Source: Cavia porcellus
Lineage: Eukaryota; Chordata; Mammalia; Rodentia; Caviidae
Assembly: GCF_034190915.1 (NCBI RefSeq)
Contig: NW_026947502.1
Coordinates: 31,774,785-31,838,784, forward strand
Length of the DNA stretch: 64,000 nucleotides
Direction: 5' to 3'
The translations under genes and the position numbers were made by a program. The number at the start of each line of letters is the position of its first letter. Position 1 is the first letter of the stretch. The notes under the pieces were generated by a model, which had not been told where the DNA came from, ran no database searches, and was given only the letters and a program-made list of their open reading frames with translations. Shown one piece after another: positions 40,800-52,239 of the stretch.

Positions 40800-42500
40800 C
40801 TACCATGGCTCTCAGAGTGGCCCCCAGAGAGCTCCATTTCCTGCCACAGCAGGGTGGTGTCTGCCAGCATGGTCAGCTTGGAGTTCGGGATGTGAGGGGT
40901 GCTGGCTGTGTAACTCAAGCTCTCTGCTTGGGCTTGATATGCCCAGGGAGGGGGGTCGGATTGGGGTGCTGGTCACCGGCACCCACTATACCTTATATCA
41001 ACACAGTGCAGTGCTGGGATCTCCGCAGATCAGGGAGTACAGAGAAGGGCTCAAGGCTGCTGGACTGGTGGGCACCATCAAGGGTGGCCTGGGCAAGGGT
41101 AGTGCTTAGGGGCTAAGCCCCCTTCATATGGGGTCCTCTCTTCTCCAGAATCCCTGCCACTGGTCCACTGGTCTCTTGCTCACATGCTTTCCCCTTCCTG
41201 AGGTACAGCCCCTCGTGTTTGTGTGACTGCAAGGCAGGAATGGCTGTGCGGCACACCTGAACCCCCACCTTGCTGACCTCCTGCTCAATCTGCTTCTTCA
41301 TGGCAAGGCTGGCAGGGCTTCTACCCTGGTAGACCCGTTGTTGACTTTTCAGGCCTGCTTTGCTCCCTCCTTTCTGCCTACACAGACATGCCTCTGGAGC
41401 CATCTGACTTGCTATGAAAGATTGTGCTTCCATTGCTATGAGTGTACTGGCTCAGGTCCTTGGAGGCTGGAAGCTTGTCATTTCCCTAGACACAAGAGGT
41501 GGGTTGGTGGGGGAACATTACAGGGCATGGGGGTGAAATGGCCCATACGGAACTCCCAGTTTACAGTGACAATAGCCTTTGCCCATTGCTTTTACCTGGG
41601 GCCAGCACACCTCAGCACAGAGACACTTGGTGGGGCTCCCCATCGTGGTGAGTTACAGTGATAAAACATGGACCTCTGGTTTTACAGATCGACATGGATG
41701 TCCTGTTCACAATTGCACATTGTGTCTACATGCAGTCTACTGCCAAATGTTTTTAGGAATTGATCACAGGTTTTCCCAGATATAGCACAGGAGGCCCAGA
41801 AAGTTTGGCATGGTAGGTGCAGATGACCGGCATAGTGTGAGAGCCACTCTCGTCAGGTCATGGTTCTGCCTCATCCCGCTTTAGCTGCCAGGAGAGGAAG
41901 GTATTGTCTCTCAGTCATCCTGGCCCTTGGCAGGCTGGAAAGGACCTCAGCTCTCTGAGAGGGATCTTCCTGTGGCTGTGTTCTCCTATCTGTCGAGATA
42001 GCAATCATGTTTTCTTCCCAAATGGTCCACTTCCCCATTGCTTCTCCCAAGACATGGTTTTGCATCGTCATCTTAGAGGATGCTGGGGGGAGTCTGTGGC
42101 CCCTGCAGAGTGGAGATGGCAGGTCAGTGCAGTGGCTGACTCAGCCCAAAAATGTCCCTTGGCTGCAGAAAGGACTGCAGCGTGAGCTGTGGTGGCATCT
42201 TGTGGGCCTGTGAGTACTATGCAAGAGTGGGCTGCTCTGGGCTAGACGGGCATAGGTACTGTCCCATCTCCCTATCCTGGATGGCTGTCATAGTTGTAAG
42301 GCGTTGCAGAAGCAGAGCCAGAATTTGATGTAGGTCACAGCTGCTGAATACCCGATCTTCTGCGTTGTCTCTGTGGGGGCCCCTGAAGGGCCACTCCTTT
42401 CTACTCTGGGTGTTGCTTGCAGCAGCCTTGCTAGCATGCTGGGAGGATACAGGCTTGGCCTCACTGGCCCTTGGCAGGCAGCCTCTAATCCTTCCTTTGT
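40800..42500. other. Non-coding DNA with part of a local repeat pair
   Basis: It holds copy A (41637-41720) of a diverged sequence pair. No coding frame or known repeat family recognised elsewhere. Confidence 0.5.
41637..41720 (+). repeat. Diverged local repeat, copy A
   Basis: ccccatcgtggtgagttaca followed by a shared track through ttttacagatcgacatggat resembles 43187-43270 in the same order and strand. Similarity is about three quarters by eye. Confidence 0.55.
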
Positions 42501-42539
42501 GTTGTCACTGGCTCGGGTGAGAGTTCACGGGAGAAGAGA

Positions 42540-42670
42540 GTACCTGTGCTATGTAATTAAGTTGCACACTTGGCACGGAGACCTGATTATAGTGCACATA
42601 TCCCATTTGCTGGCTTTTCCAGGCCATTGTCCTCTGCCTGGGCCCATGGACTAATTACAAGGTATAGAGC
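42540..42670. promoter_or_regulatory. Possible regulatory block with TAATTA sites
   Basis: Two TAATTA homeodomain cores (gctatgtaattaagttgcac and ggactaattacaaggtatag) with ctgattatagtgcacatatc between them, in unique sequence. Confidence 0.25.
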
Positions 42671-43186
42671 TCTGCGGTGGTTCCGGGGCCCCAGCTTGTC
42701 GCACTGTGTTGTGTGCTGTGGGCTCTGGCCCGGCTGTGTTGGGAAGGGACATCACTCACCTGTCACCAGCCTCACTGATGAACTGTGTTGTAACCGGGCA
42801 GGTCGAAGACCCTCTTGGGGATTGCCCTGCCGAGGGACACATGAAAGTACCAGGCAGCGGAGGGCCCTCCTCTGGGGAAATGTCTGAATTCTTCTAAGCA
42901 CTATCAGGTTGGACGGCTCTCTGCAGCTGGAAAAGGAAGTGAGGTAGAGTGAGAACCAGAGCTCCCTCTGGGGCTCTCCGGGGTGTGTGAAGAACATGTG
43001 TTCTATGAACCACGGTGCAGTTTCCAGCGGTGCTGTGAAGCCCTGGCTGCTGATTCACCTTCTGGGCCCGTCTGTGTTGGGCTTTGTGGTCTTGGTCTCC
43101 ATGGATCCCTAGAAAAAGATATGGAGAAGGGAGAACATTAGCCTCAGTCAACACAGTATCACAGATGAAGAGCCCGCCGAGCCTGA

Positions 43187-43270
43187 GCCCCATCAGAGTG
43201 AGTTACAGTGGGAAAGTGTAGATCCCTGGCTTTACAGTGGACGTGGATGCACTGTCCACAGTCATTACAC
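43187..43270 (+). repeat. Diverged local repeat, copy B
   Basis: ccccatcagagtgagttaca then gctttacagtggacgtggat. Same order and strand as copy A, 1.55 kb away. Confidence 0.55.
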
Positions 43271-43599
43271 ACAGGAAGCTCCGGTGGAACAAGAATGTGT
43301 ACAGTGCCCCCAAACAGCTCCTCTGGGGTCCATATTTTGTTCCAAGTGGGTGACTGCTGTTTATCTGGACTTAGACTTCAGGTAGATTTGAGGATGCATT
43401 GCCTGGCTCAAGTCTCTTCAAAACAGTAGCCATAAAATGTAATTGGTTAAATTTTTTTCTTTTCTTTAGAGTTGTCTCCAGTAAACAGGAAGTATTCAGG
43501 ATTATTTCTGTCTGCCCCTGACTGTACCTGAAGTGGGGGAGGATAAGAAATGCTACTTGGAGATGTCAAAAGCTCATTGGCTTTCCCCTCCACCAAAGA

Positions 43600-43840
43600 A
43601 TTGGAGTTAATAAGTGAGCAGTATTGACAGATTGTGTCAGGCCCTCTTGGGCCTTTAAATACATTATTTTAATCCTCAAACAATATCTTGAGGTCTGAGA
43701 TAATAATAAATCTAATTATAATAATAAAGCTAATTATAAGTGAGGAAACTGAGGTACCAAGAAGGTGTATAGCATGGCTCCGATCATACATTGAGGAAGT
43801 GATGATTCACGATTGGATCCAGGCTGCCAGCTACCAGGTC
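43600..43840 (-). repeat. MIR SINE with AT-rich expansion, minus strand
   Basis: The MIR order (aatacattattttaatcctc, then gtgaggaaactgaggtacca) is interrupted by an AATAAT/TAATTATAA stretch at 43700-43740. Confidence 0.65.
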
Positions 43841-44827
43841 CTCTCCCATCTCCATCAGAAGGGCTGGCCAGTATCCTCACCTGGTTTAACTTGGCTAGCT
43901 TAGAGCCACACAGGGAGTGGCTCAAGGTCAGATTTTGGTCACATCTTCCAGAATGGGTGTTGGTGGCCTGAGTGAGGAAAGCCTCAGCAGACCCCTACCT
44001 TGCAATCCATCTGCTTGGCAGGCCTGACCTTCCTGCCCTGTTCCCAGGCTACCTGTACCTCACCAGGTCAGGTACAGTAAGACATTCGCTTACTCTGAGA
44101 AGTCCTTAGGGTGGAAACTAACGCTGTTTTAAAAACATGAACCCCACCCCTCAAGCCAACAAAGAGTAGTTGGACCCAACAACTTGTAGCAGGCATCCTT
44201 ACCTATGAAGTGTGCGTCAGAGGATGCCATTGTTGGTTTCATTGGTGTTGTGGGGAGGCCCATGAACTGAAGGCTTCACGGTAGGCTGCTGTGTGTCTCA
44301 GAGAAGGGTCCCAGATGTAAGGCACCCGGTGAGCACGGAGTCTCACATTTGTGAGTGCCGTGGCCTACATGAGCAGACTCTGCCTGACTCTAGGCTTAGG
44401 GTGGGGACCCTGCCATTGCTGCACCAGTCACAGGTTCTTACTCAGGTCATCTGGACCCAGCCCAGGATCCCCTGAAGAGCACTAGGTTTTCCTCTTAGAG
44501 TCTAATGAGAGAGCCTATGGGCAATCCCACATTGCCATACAGTGGTCAAGCTCTTAGTACCCTTTGGTGGGCAAAGCCCTGCATTTCCTCACTAGCCAGC
44601 AAGAGCACCCACCTTACCTGCCCCTCTGCAGTCTGCCCTGCACCTTCTGGGCTCTGCACCTCTGCAGATACTGTTCCCTGTCGGGACTGCCTCTTACCCT
44701 GCCCTTTGGCCTGGTCTGGTTCACACCTGCCAGCTGTCCACCGGGATGTCCTCCTCTGGGGGTGGAGGGGGCACTTTCTGACCTCCACCAAGACTTACAT
44801 CAGCCCTGTGAGGTAACTATGCTCTAT

Positions 44828-44915
44828 TTTCTTTCTTTGTGGTACTGGGCATTGATCCCAGGGTTTCAAGCATAGTAGGCAAGCACTCTGCTACTGAGCC
44901 CTCCCTCCAGCCCCT
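44828..44915 (-). repeat. ID-family SINE, minus strand
   Basis: It reads gtggtactgggcattgatcc, then tagtaggcaagcactctgct and actgagccctccctccagcc, the reverse complement of an ID element. Confidence 0.8.
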
Positions 44916-44929
44916 CGCTCTCATTTTGG

Positions 44930-46095
44930 TCACTTAGTACATAGGACTAGGCACAAAGTATATGCCTAATGCTTCTGGGTACACAGATAGCAAAGGGTGG
45001 AGCTGGGATCTGAACTCAGAGAGGGTCTCTTAACCACTCTGCCAGTGGCCTCTCCTAGGTGGCCTCTGGAAATGCTTATGCAGTATCTGATCATTCTGAA
45101 AGGATCTTTGTGCCACTCTTCAAATGGCAGCTTAGGCTGACAAGTGAGAGATGGATCATGTGACTGACACATGATGGTGGGATGCAGCTCATACTGGTTG
45201 GCGGTCACATAAGAGAAAGGGGCCTCGGCCACCTTGTGTCACATTTTCCTGTGCCATGGGCTTTTGGCTAGAGGTCTGGGGGACAAAAGGTGCTTGTCTC
45301 TGTGAAAGACACTCTATGAGTTTTCTATCACTTGTCAGTCCCCACTCTCAGCTCTGGCATGCGACCTTGCACACAATGAGTGTCTCTAAAGAGGGCTTGG
45401 CTGCAGAAAGCCTTGGCAGGCAGGCAGGGGCAGCAGCCTGAGGTGGAGGGAGCTCTGTCTGGATGCACCTGTGTGCTGTGTGCTCTGTGCCCAGACCCTG
45501 TGGGGGCCGCTGCCAGGTAGCTGGTGAGGCCCTGCATTTCTCCTGGTGTGAGAGTGGCACGGCGGGGGGCTGGAGACCTCTGTGCAGCCCTGAGCAGGAA
45601 AGGCGGTGCCTGTCTGAAAGGTAAGGCTTTGTTTTCCTGCCGGCTGGAGTGAGCACCTCCTGGCCGCGGAGGCCCCGCCTACCTGCCTGCCTGGCGAGCA
45701 AACATGGGCTCTGTAGGTGGTAGCAGCAGCCCGGCCTTTTGTTGGGCACACCTGGTTTAAACATCTCAGGGCTGGGAGTGACTCTCCTCTCTGCATAGCA
45801 GCACGGACTCAGAGTCGCACTGAGCATTCTCCTGAGGGCTCTGACAGCTGTGTCGGCTGCTGGCTCACTCAGCCGCAAAAGGCGCATTGAAAATAAAGTT
45901 TAAACCTGTCGCTTGCTGTCCTCCTGTCTTGTAGCATCTCGCTGCCCTGGCCCCAGCTGCAGGTCTGTTCTCTGCCTGCCTTCGCACCACTGCTCATCTC
46001 CCTGCAGGTTTCTTGACAGCCCCCAGATGCAGAACAATGCCCTGTGCTATAGACACTCATCTCCAGAGGAGTCCATAACTCTCTTTAAATAGGAG
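44930..46095. other. Unique non-coding DNA
   Basis: 45000-45060 is a MIR end fragment. The minus-strand frames at 45887-45348 and 45796-45386 overlap each other and lack domains, so I reject them. 45870-45910 (cgcattgaaaataaagttta) is a small AT-rich block that might be conserved. Confidence 0.5.
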
Positions 46096-46111
46096 TTAAA
46101 TAAGCAGAGTC

Positions 46112-46226
46112 GGGCCTGGGGGTTTAGTTCAGCGGCATAAGCACCTGCCTAGAAAGCAGGCAGTCGTGAGTTCGATTCCCGGTACCGATAAAAAGGAAAA
46201 AGACAAAAAATAAATAAATAAATAAA
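46112..46226 (+). repeat. Young ID-family SINE insertion with target-site duplication
   Basis: It begins gggcctgggggtttagttca, has a clean anticodon-like arm (cctgcctagaaagcagg), a B-box gagttcgattccc, and an A-rich then AAAT-repeat tail. A 15-base direct repeat taaataagcagagtc flanks it (46097-46111 and 46227-46241), marking target-primed insertion. Confidence 0.92.
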
Positions 46227-46241
46227 TAAATAAGCAGAGTC

Positions 46242-46725
46242 ACTGGGTTGAGTCAGTAATACCAACTGCTCCAAGGGGGACACTGACCACAGCAAATTTG
46301 GGTTTTCTTATCGTTTGTGCGAGGTCCGCAACCAGCCAGGGAAAGGACAGATCAAAGGTTGCTCTCCTCTGTCTTTGAGCCCAGAATTGAGAAATCTACA
46401 ATGAAGCTGGCCCCCCCAAAATGATTTTCGATAATTCTCTTTTGTCACCCTCTGAAAACTCAAGCCTTTCTCACCTCAGGCTTGTTATTAAAATATTAAT
46501 TGGAGGTATTGGTTCTTTGTAAACTACCAGCACAATGGCTATGAAATAGCAAAAGGAACTGTAATTTATTTTAAGATTCAGGGATTTTGTATTTGCAAAT
46601 AGGCAGCAATTATGAAATGAATACTATAATTATAACCACTCTGGACAGATGAATGAGGTGGTAACTTGCTGAGATGTGTTTTCTGGTTAGAAAATACATT
46701 ATCCCAGTTCTGAACACACTCAGCG
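46242..46725. promoter_or_regulatory. Strong enhancer-like block
   Basis: Nearly 500 bases of unique, AT-rich DNA with clustered sites: AGATCAAAGG (46349-46358, TCF/LEF consensus), aaaatattaattgg (46491-46504), palindromic ATTTGCAAAT (46591-46600, POU/octamer-like), aggcagcaattatgaaatga, and ataattataaccactctgga. No coding frame. It looks like a conserved developmental enhancer; role and tissue are inference. Confidence 0.45.
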
Positions 46726-47779
46726 AGACTTCCTGCCCTTGGGTTCTTGGGAGCTGAATGAGAGAATGATTAAAAGCCTGGAAAGACTCCACCTCCACCT
46801 GGCTGGTGGTGGTGGGGGATCTCTGAGGCTGACCTTTCCTGGGGAGCAGCAGGTAAGGGGCTCAGGCAGCAAGAAGATTACAGCCAAAGCTGGCAAAGGG
46901 CAGTGCCAGCGCTGCCCTCCTCATTTTTTTTCTACCACCTATGCCCAGCAAGAGGGAGGCACGAGTTTCCCCCTCCTCCTTCATCTGTCTCGGCTCTGGC
47001 CTTGAGCTGTGCACAGCTGCCCCTCCATTCGTGACTGCCTCGACCTTGGCTGGTCCAGCTCTCCTGCCGTGGTCCTTGTGCAGGAAAGCAGGGCGCTTCT
47101 TCCTTGTTCTCCTTTTTGGGGACTTATGTTGGAGCCCACAATGAACACTCACAAAAAGCCTTATCTTTATCTGGTGAGCTGCTTTCCGAGAAACAGCTTT
47201 ATCTCTGGGTATGACTCTTGAGGGCATCCACTGTCCTATCATGGGTTTTTTGTTTTGTTTGCTCCTCTGAGATGGTGTCAAATATGTAACCAAGAACGTG
47301 TAACTCATTTTCAGGGGTGCAAATGGGGCCCACCTGTTTTTGTTGATGTGTAACATCAGAGTGCTGGATGTGATACCAGTAACTCACCTCTGAATACAGA
47401 ATGGCAGTGGGTGTGGTGCATCATTTTGAGCCCTTGGTCTGAGGAAACTGCGCTGTGACGATGGCCCATGGCCGAGTTCAATCCCAGTCACCCTCTCCCA
47501 AGAAAACAGAAAAGCCTGTGGGTGTGGCAGGGTGTGAACATGGGTGTCTATTGGTTCTGAGCCAGGTCCCCCTCCCCCCCTTTAAAGGTGTTTACCTGGA
47601 GGTCTTAGGGTCACAATGCCCATGAGCTGTGCAAGCAGACACTAAGGTCGCCAACCCCTCTGTGCCGTCCTCTCTCTGGGTCGGCACAAATGCTTCCTGT
47701 GAGACTTCTAAGACTTAAGGCCTCTTCTTCTCTAGAGCATGCGCACTGCAAAGGAATCATTTCTGAGCCCCCAAGCCTT

Positions 47780-48135
47780 GCCTGGGCTGAAAGATGAAAA
47801 TCAGCACGCACACATCCCCTCCGTCACCCGGGTCTTTTTTTCTCCCCCCGTGTTTCATCATTGCTAATACAGCCATTGTGGGCCTGATAAATGGGAAAGA
47901 GGCATCCACAGGCCACAAGGCCTTTGGTGATAGAAGCTGCCTGCCGAATGGGCCGCACAGTTTGGCCTGGGGTGAGTCACTGCCAGTCTGGGAAATGCAC
48001 TGGTGATGATGGATGGCCGGGGTGCTCGGATGTGCCCCTGACACTATTTGCACAAACAGGGAACTCAAACGAATGGGGTTTTTCATGAGCTTACATAAGT
48101 CAGTTGGCAATGCACGCGGCCCAGCTGTGTGGCAT
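47780..48135. promoter_or_regulatory. Enhancer-like unique block
   Basis: Non-repetitive DNA with tgtttcatcattgctaatac, agccattgtgggcctgataa, atgggaaagaggcatccaca, ggggtgagtcactgcc (AP-1/MAF-like TGAGTCA) and catgagcttacataagtcag. Composition is typical of conserved non-coding DNA near homeobox genes. Confidence 0.35.
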
Positions 48136-48989
48136 GACAGGACAGAGCTTTGCGTTCCTGCTCAGGAACAGGTGACTTTCAGAACCAGTTTGCCTGTGTC
48201 AGGACTTGAAATGGTTTGCTCTGCCTTTCTGTTGTCATAACCCCCCTTTCTCTTTGCCTTTCTCTTTGTGAAAACTTTCTTTGCAGAGGGATTCTCATAA
48301 CTGGGACAGTAGGGCTACTGTTGCTTCCAGCAGCTGCCCAAGGGGTTTGCTTTTCTTTGGGACTCTGACTTCCTTGAAAGATGTGGTGGGGAGGGAGCGG
48401 CAGGTGTGTGTGGCTGGGTGCTCTGGGAAGTGGCAGGGGGATGGTGTAGGGGCAGAGGGGCGCATCTAGAAATAGCCCTCAGCACATTCCTGGGGCCATC
48501 TCCAGGTGTCTGTTCTGGCTTTGGCGTATCAGCCACGCAACAAAGAACTTGGTATTCACAAAGTACTTTGCCAGTGCCTGACACGGGCATCTCCTCTGCA
48601 CCTTCTATCAACCCTGTTGTGGGGTGTGCAGGACAGGGGTTGTCATTAGATATAAAGATAACGGGTATTCAGAGAGGGAGTGAGGAACTTTGAGGCATCC
48701 AGAAGGCCAGCGCTGGACTGGGCTTGCCTGAAACCCTGATGCAATGTACTGTAAAAGTCTCATTCCCCCACGACCTTGTGCCCAGCCTGGCTGTTAGCTC
48801 TCTCTCCTCCTGGAGGCTCAAGTGGCAGGCAGGGCTGGGCTTCTGGACTGTGGAGCCTGTGTTTTGAGACCATGCCCAGGTGTGGACCACACCCTGCTAT
48901 CAAAGCTAGAGCACCAGTCATTTATTCCTTTGAGGCTGGGGACATATTGGCAGGGAGCCAAATCTGATGGTATCCCACGATTGATTTGG

Positions 48990-50095
48990 TGTGATTGTTC
49001 CTGAGATTATGGGCATCATTCTTTTCACACGGAGACGAGCATCTCATCTTGTCCAAGCCTTTGTACTAGATTTATCATTTATTTATAAGACAAAGTTTGC
49101 TTTCCTTATTAAAAGTAGGCTTATTATAGAAAGTGAGAAAATACAAAACATTCTGATCATTTCACCAGCTCTGCATGTGAAAAAAAATGCGGTTATGTTA
49201 ACTGTGTAACAGTTTTGGAATTCAAAAATTTCCTTTTGTTTTATTGTAAATGCCTGTAACTGTCACTGAATATCCTTATCCCACGTCTTCTCTCGGCTTG
49301 AAGAGCTATCCTTTGTGGAGTATAGATGTTTGCTTTTCTCAGCACTATGGAAGTGAATATCACCATACCCAAATCTCCATTCATATTTATTATTTAACAA
49401 ATATTTATTGAGTGCAAGGCACATTTTCCTTGGAAGAAATTCCTACAACTGGGTTTGCTGGGCTAAATCATATGTGTGTGTGTATATTTTTAATATAAAT
49501 TGGTCTTCAACATTCATAACAGTATGAACAATAGTATTTCTCACTCATGTATTCTGGGCAACTTCTCACATTAACACGACAGCTTCGTGGTATACTTGAA
49601 ACAGTCTCTTATAAATAGACTTTTAAAAAAATTGCAGATCATTAAAAAATGCTTCAGTGGCTGTCCCGATGTCTCAGTTGGGCTTGATAGTGTAATGGAA
49701 GCAACACCAGGGGTGGAATGCTGAGCTAGAGAGTTAGATACACATTCGACTTTCCAGAACTTCAGACATGCTGGGAAGTGCTCTGCCGCTGAACCATGTC
49801 CCCAGCCCTTTTTATTTTCAGACAGGCTCTTGCTAAGGCTGACCTCGAACTTGTGATACTTCTGCCTGCCCTACCTGATTGGCTGCGGCTGCAGTGTATG
49901 CCACCTCCCCGGCTCCATTACAATTTCCGTGGCTACTGCCAAATCAGTATACATGTTTACATTGTCGTATTCATCAACTAATTACTTCTCAGAAAGGCTG
50001 TTCCTCTTGACACCATTACCAGCGGAGTCTGAGAATGTCTGTCTCCCAACATCCTTTGCTAACGCATGGGCTATAAATTTAGAAATGTCTATTTA
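48990..50095 (-). repeat. Decayed LINE-1 segment with nested SINE
   Basis: It contains attcctacaactgggtttgc followed by tgggctaaatcatatg, and later gaatgtctgtctcccaacat, familiar words of antisense L1 3' regions. A B1+ID SINE (49765-49915) splits it. No intact frame. Confidence 0.5.
49765..49915 (-). repeat. Composite B1+ID SINE, minus strand, diverged
   Basis: The ID-like part (gacatgctgggaagtgctct, then gaaccatgtccccagccc) is followed by a B1-like part (gacaggctcttgctaaggct, then gacctcgaacttgtgatact). Confidence 0.65.
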
Positions 50096-50139
50096 TTAGG
50101 AAAAAATAACCCATTTGGCATTTGCATATTGATCTACAT

Positions 50140-50405
50140 TTCTTCTTATCATCATCATCATCTTCATCTTCTTTCTCCTCCCTTTTTCCCCTTTTTTCTT
50201 CATCATCATCTTCTTATTCCTCCTCTTTCTCTTTCTTCTTCCTCCCTCCACTCCTCCTCCTTCCCTTCCCCTCATTCTTCCTTTCTTTTTCTTTTTCTTC
50301 TTCTTCTTCTTCTTTCACCTCTTCCTCTTCCCCCCCTCCTTCCCCTCCCTTTCTTCTTCTCTTTTACATTTCTTCTTTTCTTACTGGCACCCCCCCCCTC
50401 CCCCG
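50140..50405. repeat. Polypyrimidine low-complexity tract
   Basis: CTT, TCC, ATC and T/C mixtures run for about 260 bases with almost no G on the plus strand. It produces long Ser/Phe/Leu-rich or Lys/Arg-rich false reading frames on the two strands. Confidence 0.9.
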
Positions 50406-50562
50406 CAGAGATAGTGCTTCTAGCAAATGCCTTATGGCTGCTCTGTCCTAGGCTTTCTAAGCACCTTCGTTTCCTTTGGGAGTTCACCTTGTGAAGTCCA
50501 GGGAATGTCCTTGCTTCTGAATGTGAGCCTATTGTCTGCCTCTGTTTTTGGAAGGACATTTT

Positions 50563-50665
50563 TTTTTTTTTTTCTTTTTCCTTTTTATCAGTACCGGGGA
50601 TCAAACTCACCACTGCCTGCTTTACAAGGCAGGCGCTTATGCTGCTGAGCTAAATCCCCAGCCCC
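50563..50665 (-). repeat. Young ID-family SINE insertion with target-site duplication, minus strand
   Basis: The reverse complement reads ggggctggggatttagctca, then cgcctgccttgtaaagcagg, gagtttgatccccggtactg and an A-rich tail. The 14-base repeat tggaaggacatttt flanks it (50549-50562 and 50666-50679). Confidence 0.92.
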
Positions 50666-50689
50666 TGGAAGGACATTTTGGTAAGAGAC

Positions 50690-51460
50690 CTTACGGCTCT
50701 TTGGTGCTGTTGGTCGTAAGTGGTTTAGCTTTGCCTGGTTTTGAAGAAGGTTGCAAATATGAGCTGGCTGCCAGAAGGTGAGTCTTGGGACCTCTTCTGA
50801 GAAGTGGGTAAGAGTTTCTTGATCCCCTCACCAGGCACCTTGCTTCCAACAGATCACTCCAGTCAGTCCTTCCCATGGGCCTGGAAGGAGGGAGCTGTAT
50901 CGCAGTCATACAGGGGCAGCTTAGTTGAGGAACTTGCTGTAAGCCACAAAGCCAGTCAGTGGCATAGGCTGAGCTGACTTATTCCAAGTTCTGTCCTTCT
51001 AGTAGCTCACGCTGCCCAAGACAGGCAGATCTTCAGGTAGGTCCTACGAGGCATCTGGAAACACATTACCAGGGAAGCTCTGTGACTCAGGATTAGAGGG
51101 CACCTACGGCTTCATGCAGGATGCAAAGTACAGCTCCCAAGTGCCAGAGCATTTCCGGGTAACAACTATGCTAACCCTCGTTCCAGCCTTACTGGGTCCA
51201 GGCCAGTCTTTCTCCAGCTGAGTACCCCACACTGAGCATCACATCATGTCTTGCTTCTTATGGGACTAACACTGTGGGTTACAAGTGTAGCCAAGGCTGG
51301 GTATTGCAACTTTCCAATCTTGTTATTCTTACCAACTGAAGGGTCTACTCAAGGACTCCCAGGTTTCTGTGAAGTCCTTCCCTAGTCTCGGGTGACGAGG
51401 CCCATATTCTCATGTACACCCTGGGTGACATCTTAATTTTAAAAATGAAAACATATTTCA
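50690..51460. other. Non-coding DNA
   Basis: 50890-51000 resembles a MIR piece (cagcttagttgaggaacttg, then ctgtaagccacaaagcc). No exon recognised. Confidence 0.5.
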
Positions 51461-51469
51461 ATTAGTTAT

Positions 51470-51960
51470 TTTAGTTTTTATATTTTTTCTTTTAAAGATC
51501 TTTATTTTTTTCTGTTGATGCTCACTGTGAAAATACCAAACAATACAGTGTATAACATATTTAAGTGCTCAATAAATATTTGAAGAACAGATGCATATAA
51601 TATATAAAGTGTAAGTTCCTTTGGTCTGCCTCCCAGAGACAAACATTGTTAATAGTTGGCTGAATAAACTTTTATTATCTTTTTCTAGGCATATGTGCAT
51701 GCATGCATGTGTATATATTTTCACACAAATCGATTCACATGATACATATTGTCCTGCATTTGTTTAACACTGTGTCTTGGGCATCTTACCATGTTATCAG
51801 CACCCAGAGCTCCACCTTCTTTGAGATATTTGCTTTGGATTATATTATATGGGTGCTCTACAGTTTATTTAACAAGTCTTATATGGATGAACATTTGGGG
51901 TGTTTCCAATTTTTCATTTTTAAAAACAATATTACAAGTAGCATCCTATTTTGAAAGGCC
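51470..51960 (-). repeat. Decayed LINE-1 fragment
   Basis: The words tggatgaacatttggggtgt, ttccaatttttcatttttaa and aacaatattacaagtagcat are classic of antisense old L1 copies. Confidence 0.6.
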
Positions 51961-52239
51961 TCTTTGAGATGGACAGAAAAATTCTGGCGCACACTAACTC
52001 CATGCTGGATGTGATTGACCACCCACTGTTGAGAGAGCTTCCTGCTCTAGCTACTCAGAGTTAAACCCCTTCTCTCCAACTCCATTGCCAGCCGTTTGTT
52101 CCTTCATCCTCTTTTTGTCACTGGCATCCACAAGTTTCTTACCCACTGGTTTCTGAGATCTTGGTTATGGCTAGCAGATTACTTTTCTGTCCTTCCTTTT
52201 TTCTTTCCAGAATGGACATTTAAAAATCTTTTGCTTTTC

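Noticed and set aside
46112..46200. Possible tRNA gene
   Set aside because: It has tRNA-like boxes but a SINE head, tail and target-site duplication; it is an ID element. The same applies to the copies at 1-95 and 50563-50665.
50066..50494. Plus-strand 142-codon Ser/Phe/Leu/Pro-rich frame
   Set aside because: Produced entirely by the polypyrimidine tract.
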